Shown here in pieces: positions 15,486 through 22,626 of a DNA stretch of 64,000 nt; the stretch's first letter is position 1; every line of letters begins with the position of its first letter. The stretch is from Candidatus Roslinia caecavium (lineage in GTDB: Bacteria; Bacillota; Clostridia; Monoglobales; Monoglobaceae): contig CAJFTO010000001.1 in NCBI GenBank assembly GCA_904419955.1, forward strand, positions 1-64,000, written 5' to 3'. The notes beneath the pieces are model-generated. The model ran no database searches. It saw only the letters and a program-made list of their open reading frames with translations, and was not told where the DNA came from. The translations under genes were made by a program, and so were the position numbers.

Positions 15486-17018
15486 ATGAATTATTTGATA
15501 GGCGTTGATATCGGCACAAGCGGCACCAAGACCGTGCTTTTTGACGATAAGGGAAACTCTATAGCGAGCCATCTCGTGGAATATCCCATGTATCAGCCGA
15601 AGATCGGCTGGGCGGAGCAGGATCCCGAAGACTGGTGGCAGGCTACATATTCAAGCATTAAGGCTGTTGTAGAAAAATCCGGCGTTTCGCCGTCGGACGT
15701 TAAGGGCATAGGTCTCTCGGGTCAGATGCACGGCCTCGTTCTTCTGGACAAGGACGATAAAGTCCTGCGCCGCTCCATAATCTGGTGCGACCAGAGAACG
15801 ACCGCCGAGGCGGATCAGCTGACCGAACTGATAGGACGCGAAAGACTTATAGAGATCACCGGCAACCCGGCGCTCACCGGCTTCACGGCCGCTAAGATAT
15901 TATGGGTCAAGAACAACGAGCCGGAACTGTTTGAGAAAGCGGAGAAGATACTCCTGCCCAAGGACTACGTAAGACTCAGACTCACGGGCGAATTTGCGAC
16001 CGAGGTCTCGGACGCGAGCGGCATGCAGCTTATGGATATCAAAAACCGTTGTTGGTCGGACGAAGTTTTGGATAAGCTCGGTATTCCCAAGAGCAAGCTG
16101 GGCAAGATGTACGAATCCTGCGAGGTGACCGGCGGACTTACAAACGAGGCCGCGGAGCTGACCGGACTCAATCCCGGCACGATAGTGGTCGGCGGCGCGG
16201 GCGACCAGGCCGCGGGCGCGGTCGGCAACGGCATAGTTAAACCCGGAATAATCTCCTCTACGATAGGCACCTCCGGCGTCGTTTTCGCGCATATGGAGAA
16301 TATAGAGATAGACAAGGGCGGACGAGTTCATACGCTCTGCCACGCGATCCCCGGAAAATGGCACGTGATGGGCGTGACTCAGGGCGCGGGGCTGTCGCTC
16401 AAATGGTTCAGAGACAACTTCTGCCATGCGGAGATGGACGCGGCCGACGGTCTGGGCGTAGATCCGTACTATCTGATGGATCAGCAGGCGGAGAAGGTCG
16501 AAGCGGGCTGCGAGGGTCTTATATATCTGCCCTACATGATGGGCGAGAGAAGCCCTATCTTAGACCCTAACGCTAAAGGCATATTCTTCGGACTCAGCGC
16601 CAAGCACACAAAATACGATATGCTCAGAGCGGTTATGGAAGGCGTGGCTTACAGCCTTAAGGACTGCTACGACGTGATCAGGGCCATGGGCATAGACGCG
16701 TCCGAGGTAAGAGCTTCGGGCGGCGGCGGAAAGAGCAAGCTCTGGAGACAGATGCAGGCGGATATGTACAACTGCCCGATAAATACGATAAACGCATCCG
16801 AAGGCCCGGCGCTCGGCGTCGCGCTCCTTGCGGGAGTCGGCGCGGGGATATATAACAGCGTTCCCGAAGCGTGCGAGATCACTATATCGGTCAAAGATAC
16901 GACCGACCCGATCGCTGAAAACGCCGAGATCTACAACAAATACTTCGACGTATACCGCGGCGTATACGCGGGCGTTAAGGATCAGTTCAAGAAGATAGCC
17001 GAGATCCAAGCCGAATAA
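15486..17018 (+). CDS. xylB: Xylulokinase
   Basis: A 510-residue FGGY-family sugar kinase, the usual length for XylB. The N-terminal phosphate-binding motif is 'DIGTSGTKTVLFDDKG', followed by 'GLSGQMHGLVLLD' and 'WCDQRT', which separate xylulokinases from glycerol and gluconate kinases. The catalytic base is Asp240 in 'GGAGDQAAGAVG'. It phosphorylates D-xylulose to xylulose 5-phosphate, feeding the pentose phosphate pathway. The ATG at 15486 is preceded by AGAAGGGACG. The gene stands alone: no xylose isomerase, transporter or regulator is adjacent. Pentoses released from pectin side chains are a likely source of substrate. Confidence 0.95.
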   Translation: MNYLIGVDIGTSGTKTVLFDDKGNSIASHLVEYPMYQPKIGWAEQDPEDWWQATYSSIKAVVEKSGVSPSDVKGIGLSGQMHGLVLLDKDDKVLRRSIIWCDQRTTAEADQLTELIGRERLIEITGNPALTGFTAAKILWVKNNEPELFEKAEKILLPKDYVRLRLTGEFATEVSDASGMQLMDIKNRCWSDEVLDKLGIPKSKLGKMYESCEVTGGLTNEAAELTGLNPGTIVVGGAGDQAAGAVGNGIVKPGIISSTIGTSGVVFAHMENIEIDKGGRVHTLCHAIPGKWHVMGVTQGAGLSLKWFRDNFCHAEMDAADGLGVDPYYLMDQQAEKVEAGCEGLIYLPYMMGERSPILDPNAKGIFFGLSAKHTKYDMLRAVMEGVAYSLKDCYDVIRAMGIDASEVRASGGGGKSKLWRQMQADMYNCPINTINASEGPALGVALLAGVGAGIYNSVPEACEITISVKDTTDPIAENAEIYNKYFDVYRGVYAGVKDQFKKIAEIQAE

Positions 17019-17070
17019 TTTAATATAATACTAAAATCAAGCTTACTAAAAATATTAGTTCAAACACCTA

Positions 17071-17105
17071 AAGGGGGCGTCCGGAAACGATATCCGGCGC
17101 CCCTT
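17071..17105. terminator. Terminator between convergent xylB and SLOG genes
   Basis: AAGGGGGCG (17071-17079) pairs with CGCCCCTT (17098-17105), with an inner CCGG/CCGG stem and A/T-rich flanks on both sides. Probably bidirectional. Confidence 0.65.
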
Positions 17106-17134
17106 ATAAAAATTTTGGTGAGTTAGCAAAAATC

Positions 17135-17584
17135 TTAACCTACGACTTCATGCGGTCTCTGCTCGTTCAGCTTTATAATAAATTTGTCTTTTTTATAAGC
17201 GTATCTAAGCGTCGCGGCCGCTCCTCCGAAATCGTATTCGATATAGGCGATAACGGCGTTCGACATATCGACCATGTACTCGTTCCGCTTGATTATGGCC
17301 AATCTTTTGGGAACGTTTTCAAGTTCGGGATATATCGAATCGTCGTAGAGCTCTTTGTTATATTTTTTATCCAAATAGGGAAGAACAATCGTTGAACGTA
17401 TAAACGGGAACTGATCCTTGAGGTCCTTAACGACTCTCGCCGCCATCAGGTCGAAGTTGCCGTACCCGCCGAGCAGAAATCTGTTCGCGCCGCCCTCGAT
17501 CAGTATCTCAAGCCAATATCTAAGGTCCTCCTCGACCCTCGGTCCGTAAGATATTTTCCCATGCCCGCAAAATGTAACTACCAT
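17135..17584 (-). CDS. SLOG-family (YpsA/DUF1273-like) Rossmann-fold protein
   Basis: A 149-residue cytosolic protein. The N-terminus 'VVTFCGHGKI' followed by a helix and 'FLLGGYGNFDLMAARVVKDL' is the glycine-rich nucleotide-binding pattern of the SLOG/DUF1273 superfamily; 'KRNEYMVDMSNAVIAYIEYDFGGAAATLRYAYKKDK' is its second conserved block. SLOG proteins bind or process nucleotide-derived ligands and occur in stress, conjugation and defence settings, so no precise job can be assigned. There is no strong Shine-Dalgarno before the ATG. A minus-strand promoter (TTGACT 17650-17655, 17 bp, TAAATT) overlaps a 7-bp-arm palindrome. The surrounding 17.1-19.4 kb are more AT-rich than the rest of the window. 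Confidence 0.7.
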   Translation of the reverse strand: MVVTFCGHGKISYGPRVEEDLRYWLEILIEGGANRFLLGGYGNFDLMAARVVKDLKDQFPFIRSTIVLPYLDKKYNKELYDDSIYPELENVPKRLAIIKRNEYMVDMSNAVIAYIEYDFGGAAATLRYAYKKDKFIIKLNEQRPHEVVG

Positions 17585-17636
17585 AATATCATCATCTCTA
17601 TCTTATTTAAAATATTTATGTAAATAATTTATCATA

Positions 17637-17656
17637 TATTGACCTATAAGTCAATA
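17637..17656. promoter_or_regulatory. Palindrome between SLOG and XRE genes, candidate operator
   Basis: TATTGAC-CTATAA-GTCAATA, a perfect inverted repeat with 7-bp arms. It contains the -35 region of the SLOG gene promoter and lies 80 bp before the first XRE regulator, which may bind it. Confidence 0.5.
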
Positions 17657-17736
17657 TTTATGTTCAAAAATTCCCTATATTCAATTAATATTTTTATAAT
17701 ACTTTGATAAAATACAGGTATAAGCGAGGTGAAACT

Positions 17737-18069
17737 ATGGAGTACATAGAAATTGGCAAAAGAATTAGAGAAGCGCGATTAGCAAAAGGCTTTACGCAAG
17801 AATACTTAGCCGAAAAATTAAATATTGATTCCAGTTTCATCTCAAAGGTTGAAAACGGGCATAAAAGTACGAGTATGTCGCTATGCGTCGAAATCTGCAA
17901 ACTGTTGGACGTATCGCTCGACTACATCGTTCAAGACGTCGTTCCGGCCGCATATCAAAACGTCGCCGAACAGAGATTACGGGAATATCTTTCACAACTC
18001 AATAAAAAACAAACGGAATACGTTTTAAGTGAAATCGAAAATTTTATAAAATTTGTAAACGACAAATAG
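17737..18069 (+). CDS. XRE-family HTH regulator, copy 1
   Basis: A 110-residue regulator. Residues 6-60 are an XRE/Cro helix-turn-helix ('RIREARLAKGFTQEYLAEKLNIDSSFISKVENG'). The rest is a short helical tail 'VSLDYIVQDVVPAAY...' ending 'ENFIKFVNDK', probably for dimerisation. The ATG at 17737 follows GAGGTG. From codon 50 onward, and through the terminator, the DNA is almost identical to the next gene (about 18 differences in 240 bp by eye), whereas the DNA-binding half has diverged strongly. Target genes are unknown; the palindrome at 17637 is a candidate site. The low GC content compared with the flanks suggests acquisition by transfer. Confidence 0.82.
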   Translation: MEYIEIGKRIREARLAKGFTQEYLAEKLNIDSSFISKVENGHKSTSMSLCVEICKLLDVSLDYIVQDVVPAAYQNVAEQRLREYLSQLNKKQTEYVLSEIENFIKFVNDK

Positions 18070-18123
18070 GTATAGCGCGATATGATTGGACGCGAAGCCT
18101 ATTTGTTTTTTGCTTTCATGCCG
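17884..18123 (+). repeat. Direct repeat A1: 3' half of XRE gene 1 plus terminator
   Basis: 240 bp matching 18366-18605 at about 92 percent by eye, offset 482 bp. It covers the C-terminal dimerisation region, the stop codon and the terminator. The upstream halves of the two genes are not comparably similar. Confidence 0.85.
18063..18111 (+). terminator. Terminator overlapping the stop codon of XRE gene 1
   Basis: CAAATAGG (18063-18070) pairs with CCTATTTG (18098-18105), followed by six T residues. The TAG stop codon lies in the 5' arm. Confidence 0.75.
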
Positions 18124-18218
18124 AAGAATAATATATAACTTTTCGTTATAATAAAAATAACCAAATAGAATATTTCACCTGCAAAAATATTGTATAATTC
18201 AATTGAGGTGAAATAACC

Positions 18219-18551
18219 ATGGAACACAAAAAAATTGTAGAAAGAATTAGAAACACCCGACTGGCAAACGGGATAACTCAAGAACATCTATCAAATAAAT
18301 TAAAAAGAAATTCAGACTTTATCTATAAACTCGAAAGCGGACGTATAAAAATTACTTTGGAAATGTGCGTCGAAATCTGCAAACTGCTGGACGTATCGCT
18401 CGACTACATCGCTCAAGACGTCGTCCCCGCCGCATATCAAAATGTCGCCGAACAGCGATTACGGGGATACCTCTCGCAACTCAATAAAAAGCAAACGGAG
18501 TACGTTTTAAATGAGATCGAAAACTTTATAAAATTCGTAAACGACAAATAG
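18219..18551 (+). CDS. XRE-family HTH regulator, copy 2
   Basis: A 110-residue paralogue of the preceding gene. Its helix-turn-helix ('RIRNTRLANGITQEHLSNKLKRNSDFIYKLESG') shares only about half its residues with copy 1, including changes in the recognition helix, but the last 60 residues are nearly identical. Start ATG 18219 follows GAGGTGA. If the shared tail dimerises, the two proteins could form heterodimers with mixed DNA specificity (inference). An AT-rich inverted repeat AATATTT/AAATATT (18169-18191) just upstream may be its own operator. Confidence 0.82.
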   Translation: MEHKKIVERIRNTRLANGITQEHLSNKLKRNSDFIYKLESGRIKITLEMCVEICKLLDVSLDYIAQDVVPAAYQNVAEQRLRGYLSQLNKKQTEYVLNEIENFIKFVNDK

Positions 18552-18605
18552 GTATAGCGCGATATGATTGAACGCGAAGCCTATTTGTTTTTTGCTTTTA
18601 TGCCG
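18366..18605 (+). repeat. Direct repeat A2: 3' half of XRE gene 2 plus terminator
   Basis: Second copy of the 240-bp repeat that begins at 17884. Most differences in the coding part are at third codon positions, so the duplicated tail is under selection or recently converted. Confidence 0.85.
18545..18593 (+). terminator. Terminator overlapping the stop codon of XRE gene 2
   Basis: CAAATAGG (18545-18552) pairs with CCTATTTG (18580-18587), followed by T6. It is a copy of the terminator at 18063. Confidence 0.75.
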
Positions 18606-18726
18606 GAGCATGATAAATGTATGCCGAACGAATTGTTTATTTATATCGATGAATAATATCTTACCTTTAAGCAATACGGCTGATACGAGGTTGTTCGGAA
18701 CAACAGATATATTTTAAATAACGCTA

Positions 18727-18755
18727 TTGACATTTGATAGCATTTATGCTATCAT
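18727..18755 (+). promoter_or_regulatory. Toxin-antitoxin promoter with embedded operator
   Basis: TTGACA (18727-18732), 17 bp, TATCAT (18750-18755). Between them, and covering most of the -10, lies the inverted repeat TGATAGCAT-TT-ATGCTATCA (18735-18754, perfect 9-bp arms). This is the expected place for autorepression by the antitoxin. Confidence 0.8.
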
Positions 18756-18795
18756 AATTATAGAAATAAACTACTTATCTTTGGAGTATAATAAT

Positions 18796-19179
18796 ATGTA
18801 CAATGTTGAGTTTTATGAAAATGCAAACGGGGAATCGGAGTTGTGGAACTTTCTTGAGGCCCTACGTATCAAAGCTTCAAAAAGTAAGGACGCGCGCATA
18901 CAATATAAACAGATAAGTTTATATATTCAATTACTCCAAGATAACGGAACTCGACTCCCATCGGAGGTAACCAAACACATTATACACGATATTTGGGAAC
19001 TTCGTCCCGGACACAATCGAGTATTATATTTTTATTTTAAGGATAATACTTTTGTCCTTTTACATCAATTTAGAAAGAAATCGCAAAAAACCCCTCGTCG
19101 GGAGATAGAGAAAGCAATATCGGAGCGCAACGACTATCTTGCAAGGAAGGAGGCTGAAAAGCATGAGGACTTGGAATGA
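18796..19179 (+). CDS. HigB/RelE-like toxin (phage Gp49-like family)
   Basis: A 127-residue protein with the RelE/HigB toxin fold pattern: 'YNVEFYENANGESELWNFLEAL' at the start, then 'DIWELRPGHNRVLYFYFKDNTFVLLHQFRKKSQKTP', the core strands and basic loop of the Gp49-like HigB group. Such toxins cleave mRNA on the ribosome. Start ATG 18796 follows TTTGGAG. The toxin precedes its antitoxin, as in HigBA systems, and the two overlap by 17 bp. The promoter 40-70 bp upstream contains a perfect palindrome. The lower GC than neighbours fits a mobile accessory module. Confidence 0.88.
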   Translation: MYNVEFYENANGESELWNFLEALRIKASKSKDARIQYKQISLYIQLLQDNGTRLPSEVTKHIIHDIWELRPGHNRVLYFYFKDNTFVLLHQFRKKSQKTPRREIEKAISERNDYLARKEAEKHEDLE

Positions 19180-19435
19180 TTACAAAAATCATGTCAAATC
19201 TATTGACTCTAAAAACAGAAAAACGATTGAAGAGGTTGAATCCATCGCGTCCATAGTCGGCGCGGTTATAGAGCAAAGGAACAAACTTGGACTCAGTCAA
19301 CGCGAACTCGCTTCGCTTTGCGGCATGCCGCAGTCGTCCGTTGCGAGGATCGAATCGTTTAAAACAATCCCAAATCTGGAAACGTTACTTAAAATAATGA
19401 AGCCTCTTGGTTTAAAACTCACCGTATCAAAATAA
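19163..19435 (+). CDS. HigA-like XRE antitoxin
   Basis: A 90-residue helix-turn-helix protein ('GLSQRELASLCGMPQSSVARIES') with a short N-terminal helical part that would wrap the toxin. Start ATG 19163 follows AAGGAGG inside the end of the toxin gene, so translation is coupled. It should neutralise the toxin and repress the operon by binding the palindrome at 18735-18754. The C-terminal end 'LLKIMKPLGLKLTVSK' is typical of this antitoxin group. Confidence 0.88.
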   Translation: MRTWNDYKNHVKSIDSKNRKTIEEVESIASIVGAVIEQRNKLGLSQRELASLCGMPQSSVARIESFKTIPNLETLLKIMKPLGLKLTVSK

Positions 19436-19545
19436 ACACCCTATGCGACGCCCCCGGTTCAGGCGTATATACAGGGATTGTTGCAGGAATGAATTTTATA
19501 ATACGCCCGCGATCGATAATTAACGCCCCTTTCCCCTGCCGCCGT

Positions 19546-19582
19546 GCAAAAACGCGGAGCCGGTTCTATTCGCCGCTCCGCG
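19546..19582 (-). terminator. Terminator after the histidine kinase gene
   Basis: On the minus strand CGCGGAGC/GCTCCGCG (19553-19582) with further loop pairing is followed by TTTTTG. Confidence 0.75.
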
Positions 19583-19587
19583 CTATT

Positions 19588-21570
19588 CTATCCGTTCAGT
19601 TTTATATTAAAATCCTTAGTCCGCTTCGGCCTTAGTATCACGCTCGCTTTGAACAGGTCGCCGTCGGTTTTTATCTCGAGCCTTCCGCCCATCAGTTCGA
19701 CATAGCTTTTCGCTATCGCCAGACCGAGACCCGAACCCTCGCCGCTTCTGGACTTGTCGCCGCGGACGAATCTTTCGGTTATCTCTTCCTCAGAAAAATT
19801 CATCGGCGACGCGGATATATTTTTAAACTCCGTAACAAGTCCGCGTTCGTCTATAGCCTGGGTTATATAGACCCGCGTTCCCTTCATGGAGTATTTTACC
19901 GCGTTGCTTATAAGATTGTCGAACGCCCTCGACAGTTTCTTTCCGTCCGCCGAGGTCTCAAGGTCGTACTCGGGCATATTCAGGACGAATTCAAGCCCCG
20001 ACTTCTTTATCTCGCTGTCCAGCTCGGCGAGCGACTGTTTAAGCAGCAGCTTGACGTCGATATCTTCAAGCTCGACCTTCTCCGCGCCGCTCTGCGCTTT
20101 GGATATATCGAACAGATCCGAGGTCAGGTTCTTAAGCCGCGCGCTCTTTTGGCAGATTATCTTGACGTAGTCGTTCGCTTCCGCGGGGGTCAGCTTTTCC
20201 TTGGAGAGGAGATCGGCATAGTTTATTATCGAGGTCAGCGGAGTTTTAAGGTCGTGGCTGACGTTGGTTATCAGCTCCGACTTCATCCGCTCCGACTTCA
20301 CCGCGGTCTCGACCGACTTCCTAAGCCCGTCGCCTATCTCGTTCACATCGTCCGCGACCTCGCTCAAAAAGCCGTCCGGACAGCCGGTTATCCTATAGCC
20401 GAGATCGCCGCCGCGTATCCTTTTTATCCCCTGTCTCAAATTCTCAAAGCCGTTTAAGTATTTAAGTATCAGATACGCGCCGAGCGCCGTCGCCGCGATC
20501 GCGAGCATAAACGCGAACCAGCCGCCCGCTCCTGCTATCAGCGCCAAAATTATCAGCGTCAGCGAATATAATACGAGCGCGATTATTATCCTCTTACCCG
20601 AATAGCTCTTTGTAAACAGTCCGACCGTCCACGCGCAAGCTGATTTTACACATTTAAACGCCCATTTTAAGATTTTTACGCAGGTTCTCCACAACCAGCG
20701 GCATATTATCGCTATGACCGAGGTCTTTAAAAACATGCCGCTCTTTGCGTTTCTAACAACAGACTGCGAAAGCGTTATCAAAATAGCCGTCTCTATCGCC
20801 GTGAGCAGGACTATAAGGATATCCGGTTCGAACGGATTGTCCATGCCCGCCGCCATATCCAAGCATATCAAGCATCCGCATATATAGAGGACCGCCGACA
20901 ATATCGCCGCGCCAAGATTCAGCTCGACCCACACCCTGTCCACAAGCAGGCGATGCGTCTTGTCGTCGCCGCTCCTGCGTCCGGCCGCGAAGAGCAGGTA
21001 TATATACGCCAAAAATCCGACGACCAACAGTATCAAAACAATGCTGAAACTTCTGATAAAGCCGTCTCTGCCCGCTTCCCAGAGCGCTCTTTGCTCCGCC
21101 GCGAAGCCGTCGTTTAGCTTTACCATTACAGTATAGTCGCTGTAGGATTCGTAATACGTGTCCGCGCTTTCGTAAGAAGCGTAGTTGGGAGAACTTCCGT
21201 TATCCACTATCGAAAGCTCCGAGTCGAGATAATATCCCGGGTCGCTTATTGAATTATTAGTCACGACCACGCCCTGATAGAACATATAATACTCGACGTT
21301 ATACCGCTCCATCACCGCGTAATCCGCCTCGTCGGGGAGCCTGCCGTCGTCTATATCGCTCCTTAGCTTTGAGAGGTATCCGTCCGCGCCGTGCAGATTT
21401 TCCAATACCGTCTCGCTGTTTTCAAACCTGGTCTCAAAGCGATACGCCCCGCCGCTCAAGGCGTCGTAGAATATATCGTCCGCCGCTATAAACGCAGCCA
21501 GACACGCCGCCGCCAGACAGAGCGCGAACGCTAAGCATTTAAACCAAAAAGAATATACGATCTTTCTCAT
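19588..21570 (-). CDS. Membrane sensor histidine kinase
   Basis: A 660-residue kinase. An N-terminal helix (residues ~6-28) and an extracytoplasmic region of about 150 residues are followed by several membrane helices between about 190 and 390, so it is a multi-spanning sensor. Next comes a HAMP-like linker, the HisKA dimer domain with phospho-accepting His439 in 'NVSHDLKTPL', and an ATPase domain with 'DNLISNAVKYS' and 'GSGLGLAIAKSYVELMGG'. The start at 21570 follows AGGATGG. The partner response-regulator gene lies 142 bp upstream on the same strand. The signal is unknown. Large sensors of this type with OmpR partners often respond to envelope stress, but that is inference. Confidence 0.9.
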   Translation of the reverse strand: MRKIVYSFWFKCLAFALCLAAACLAAFIAADDIFYDALSGGAYRFETRFENSETVLENLHGADGYLSKLRSDIDDGRLPDEADYAVMERYNVEYYMFYQGVVVTNNSISDPGYYLDSELSIVDNGSSPNYASYESADTYYESYSDYTVMVKLNDGFAAEQRALWEAGRDGFIRSFSIVLILLVVGFLAYIYLLFAAGRRSGDDKTHRLLVDRVWVELNLGAAILSAVLYICGCLICLDMAAGMDNPFEPDILIVLLTAIETAILITLSQSVVRNAKSGMFLKTSVIAIICRWLWRTCVKILKWAFKCVKSACAWTVGLFTKSYSGKRIIIALVLYSLTLIILALIAGAGGWFAFMLAIAATALGAYLILKYLNGFENLRQGIKRIRGGDLGYRITGCPDGFLSEVADDVNEIGDGLRKSVETAVKSERMKSELITNVSHDLKTPLTSIINYADLLSKEKLTPAEANDYVKIICQKSARLKNLTSDLFDISKAQSGAEKVELEDIDVKLLLKQSLAELDSEIKKSGLEFVLNMPEYDLETSADGKKLSRAFDNLISNAVKYSMKGTRVYITQAIDERGLVTEFKNISASPMNFSEEEITERFVRGDKSRSGEGSGLGLAIAKSYVELMGGRLEIKTDGDLFKASVILRPKRTKDFNIKLNG

Positions 21571-21712
21571 TTTAATCCATCCTTGTATTATAAAGTAGTA
21601 GTTTTTAGCGTCCCTCTCCAAGGACATTCGCCGCGCTGTAGAGGATGCGGTTGATTGGTAAATCGCTTTCCTATAAATATCGAATACTGTCTCTTCAAAT
21701 AATTCGCCGCCG

Positions 21713-22414
21713 CTATTTCTCCAGTTTATATCCGATCCCCCACATCACCTTTATATATCTCGGTTGCTTGGGGTTGATCTCGATCTTTTCGCGGATATGA
21801 CGTATATGAACGGCGATGGTATTATCGCTGACCGCTACGTCTTCGTTCCATACCCTTCTGTAGATCTCGTCGGCCGAAAACACCTTGTTGGGATTTTTAA
21901 CGAACAGCTCGAGTATTTTGTACTCTATAGGCGTAAGCTTTACGTTTATCCCGTCCCGGCTCACGGTCTTCGCCTCCGTGTCCACGGACAGCCCGCCTAT
22001 CGTTATCGTCGATTCCGACGGCTTCTCCAGACCGCCGAGCGTCGTATAGCGTCTGAGCTGGGATTTTACCCGCGCGACCATCTCGGACGGATTAAACGGC
22101 TTGGTTATGTAGTCGTCCGCGCCCGCGGTAAGACCGAGTATTTTGTCCGCGTCTTCCGACTTCGCCGAGATCAGTATTATCGGTATATTCTTCGTCTCGC
22201 GTATCTTTAAAAGCGCGGATATCCCGTCCAGTTCGGGCATCATTATATCGAGGAGCATGAGATGGACCGTCTCGTTCATTGCAATATCCACGGCCTCGAG
22301 GCCGTTCGAGGCCTCCAACACTCTATAGCCCTCCGAACTCAAAAATATCCCTATGCTTTTTGTTATCTCCTTGTCGTCGTCTACTACCAATACCGTAAGC
22401 TCTGAATTATTCAA
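21713..22414 (-). CDS. OmpR/PhoB-family response regulator (TTG start)
   Basis: A 233-residue regulator. The receiver domain has Asp56 in 'LLDIMMPELDG', acidic residues 'VVDDDKE' near the N-terminus and a conserved Lys in 'DDYITKPFNPSE'. The C-terminal winged-helix domain has 'LTPIEYKILELFVKNPNKVFSADEI'. Translation must begin at TTG 22414, because GGAGGG stands seven bases before it and no ATG or GTG precedes the receiver domain. The kinase gene follows. Upstream are two TTAAGATTT direct repeats exactly 11 bp apart before a -10 lacking a -35, which suggests positive autoregulation. Confidence 0.93.
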   Translation of the reverse strand: MNNSELTVLVVDDDKEITKSIGIFLSSEGYRVLEASNGLEAVDIAMNETVHLMLLDIMMPELDGISALLKIRETKNIPIILISAKSEDADKILGLTAGADDYITKPFNPSEMVARVKSQLRRYTTLGGLEKPSESTITIGGLSVDTEAKTVSRDGINVKLTPIEYKILELFVKNPNKVFSADEIYRRVWNEDVAVSDNTIAVHIRHIREKIEINPKQPRYIKVMWGIGYKLEK

Positions 22415-22498
22415 ACCGCTTCCCTCCCGTTATTTTACTGTACGGCTTCAGGAACAGACCTATCGCGCCGCGCCGCTTATTTCTTGTCCTGTACTTAA

Positions 22499-22558
22499 AT
22501 CATAGCATGAAATTATTAGCTTTTTCTATAGGAAATTCTTAAGATTTGATTAAGATTT
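22499..22558 (-). promoter_or_regulatory. 11-bp direct repeats upstream of the two-component operon
   Basis: Read on the plus strand, TTAAGATTT occurs at 22539-22547 and 22550-22558, period 11 bp, the spacing bound by OmpR/PhoB-type dimers. On the minus strand TATGAT (22499-22504) could be the -10. The -35 position reads AGAAAA, so activation is likely needed. Confidence 0.5.
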
Positions 22559-22568
22559 AGGTATAACT

Positions 22569-22600
22569 CAAAAGAGGAGCCGAAAACGCGTCGGCTCCTC
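22569..22600 (-). terminator. Terminator after the DHHW gene
   Basis: A perfect 10-bp stem GAGGAGCCGA/TCGGCTCCTC (22574-22600) with a 7-nt loop, followed on the minus strand by TTTTG. Confidence 0.85.
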
Positions 22601-22626
22601 CAAAAGTCTTTTATATATTTCGCTGT

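Noticed and set aside
17884-18605. The 240-bp repeats as insertion-sequence ends or att sites
   Set aside because: They are coding sequence plus terminator, with no transposase or integrase nearby and no target duplication visible.
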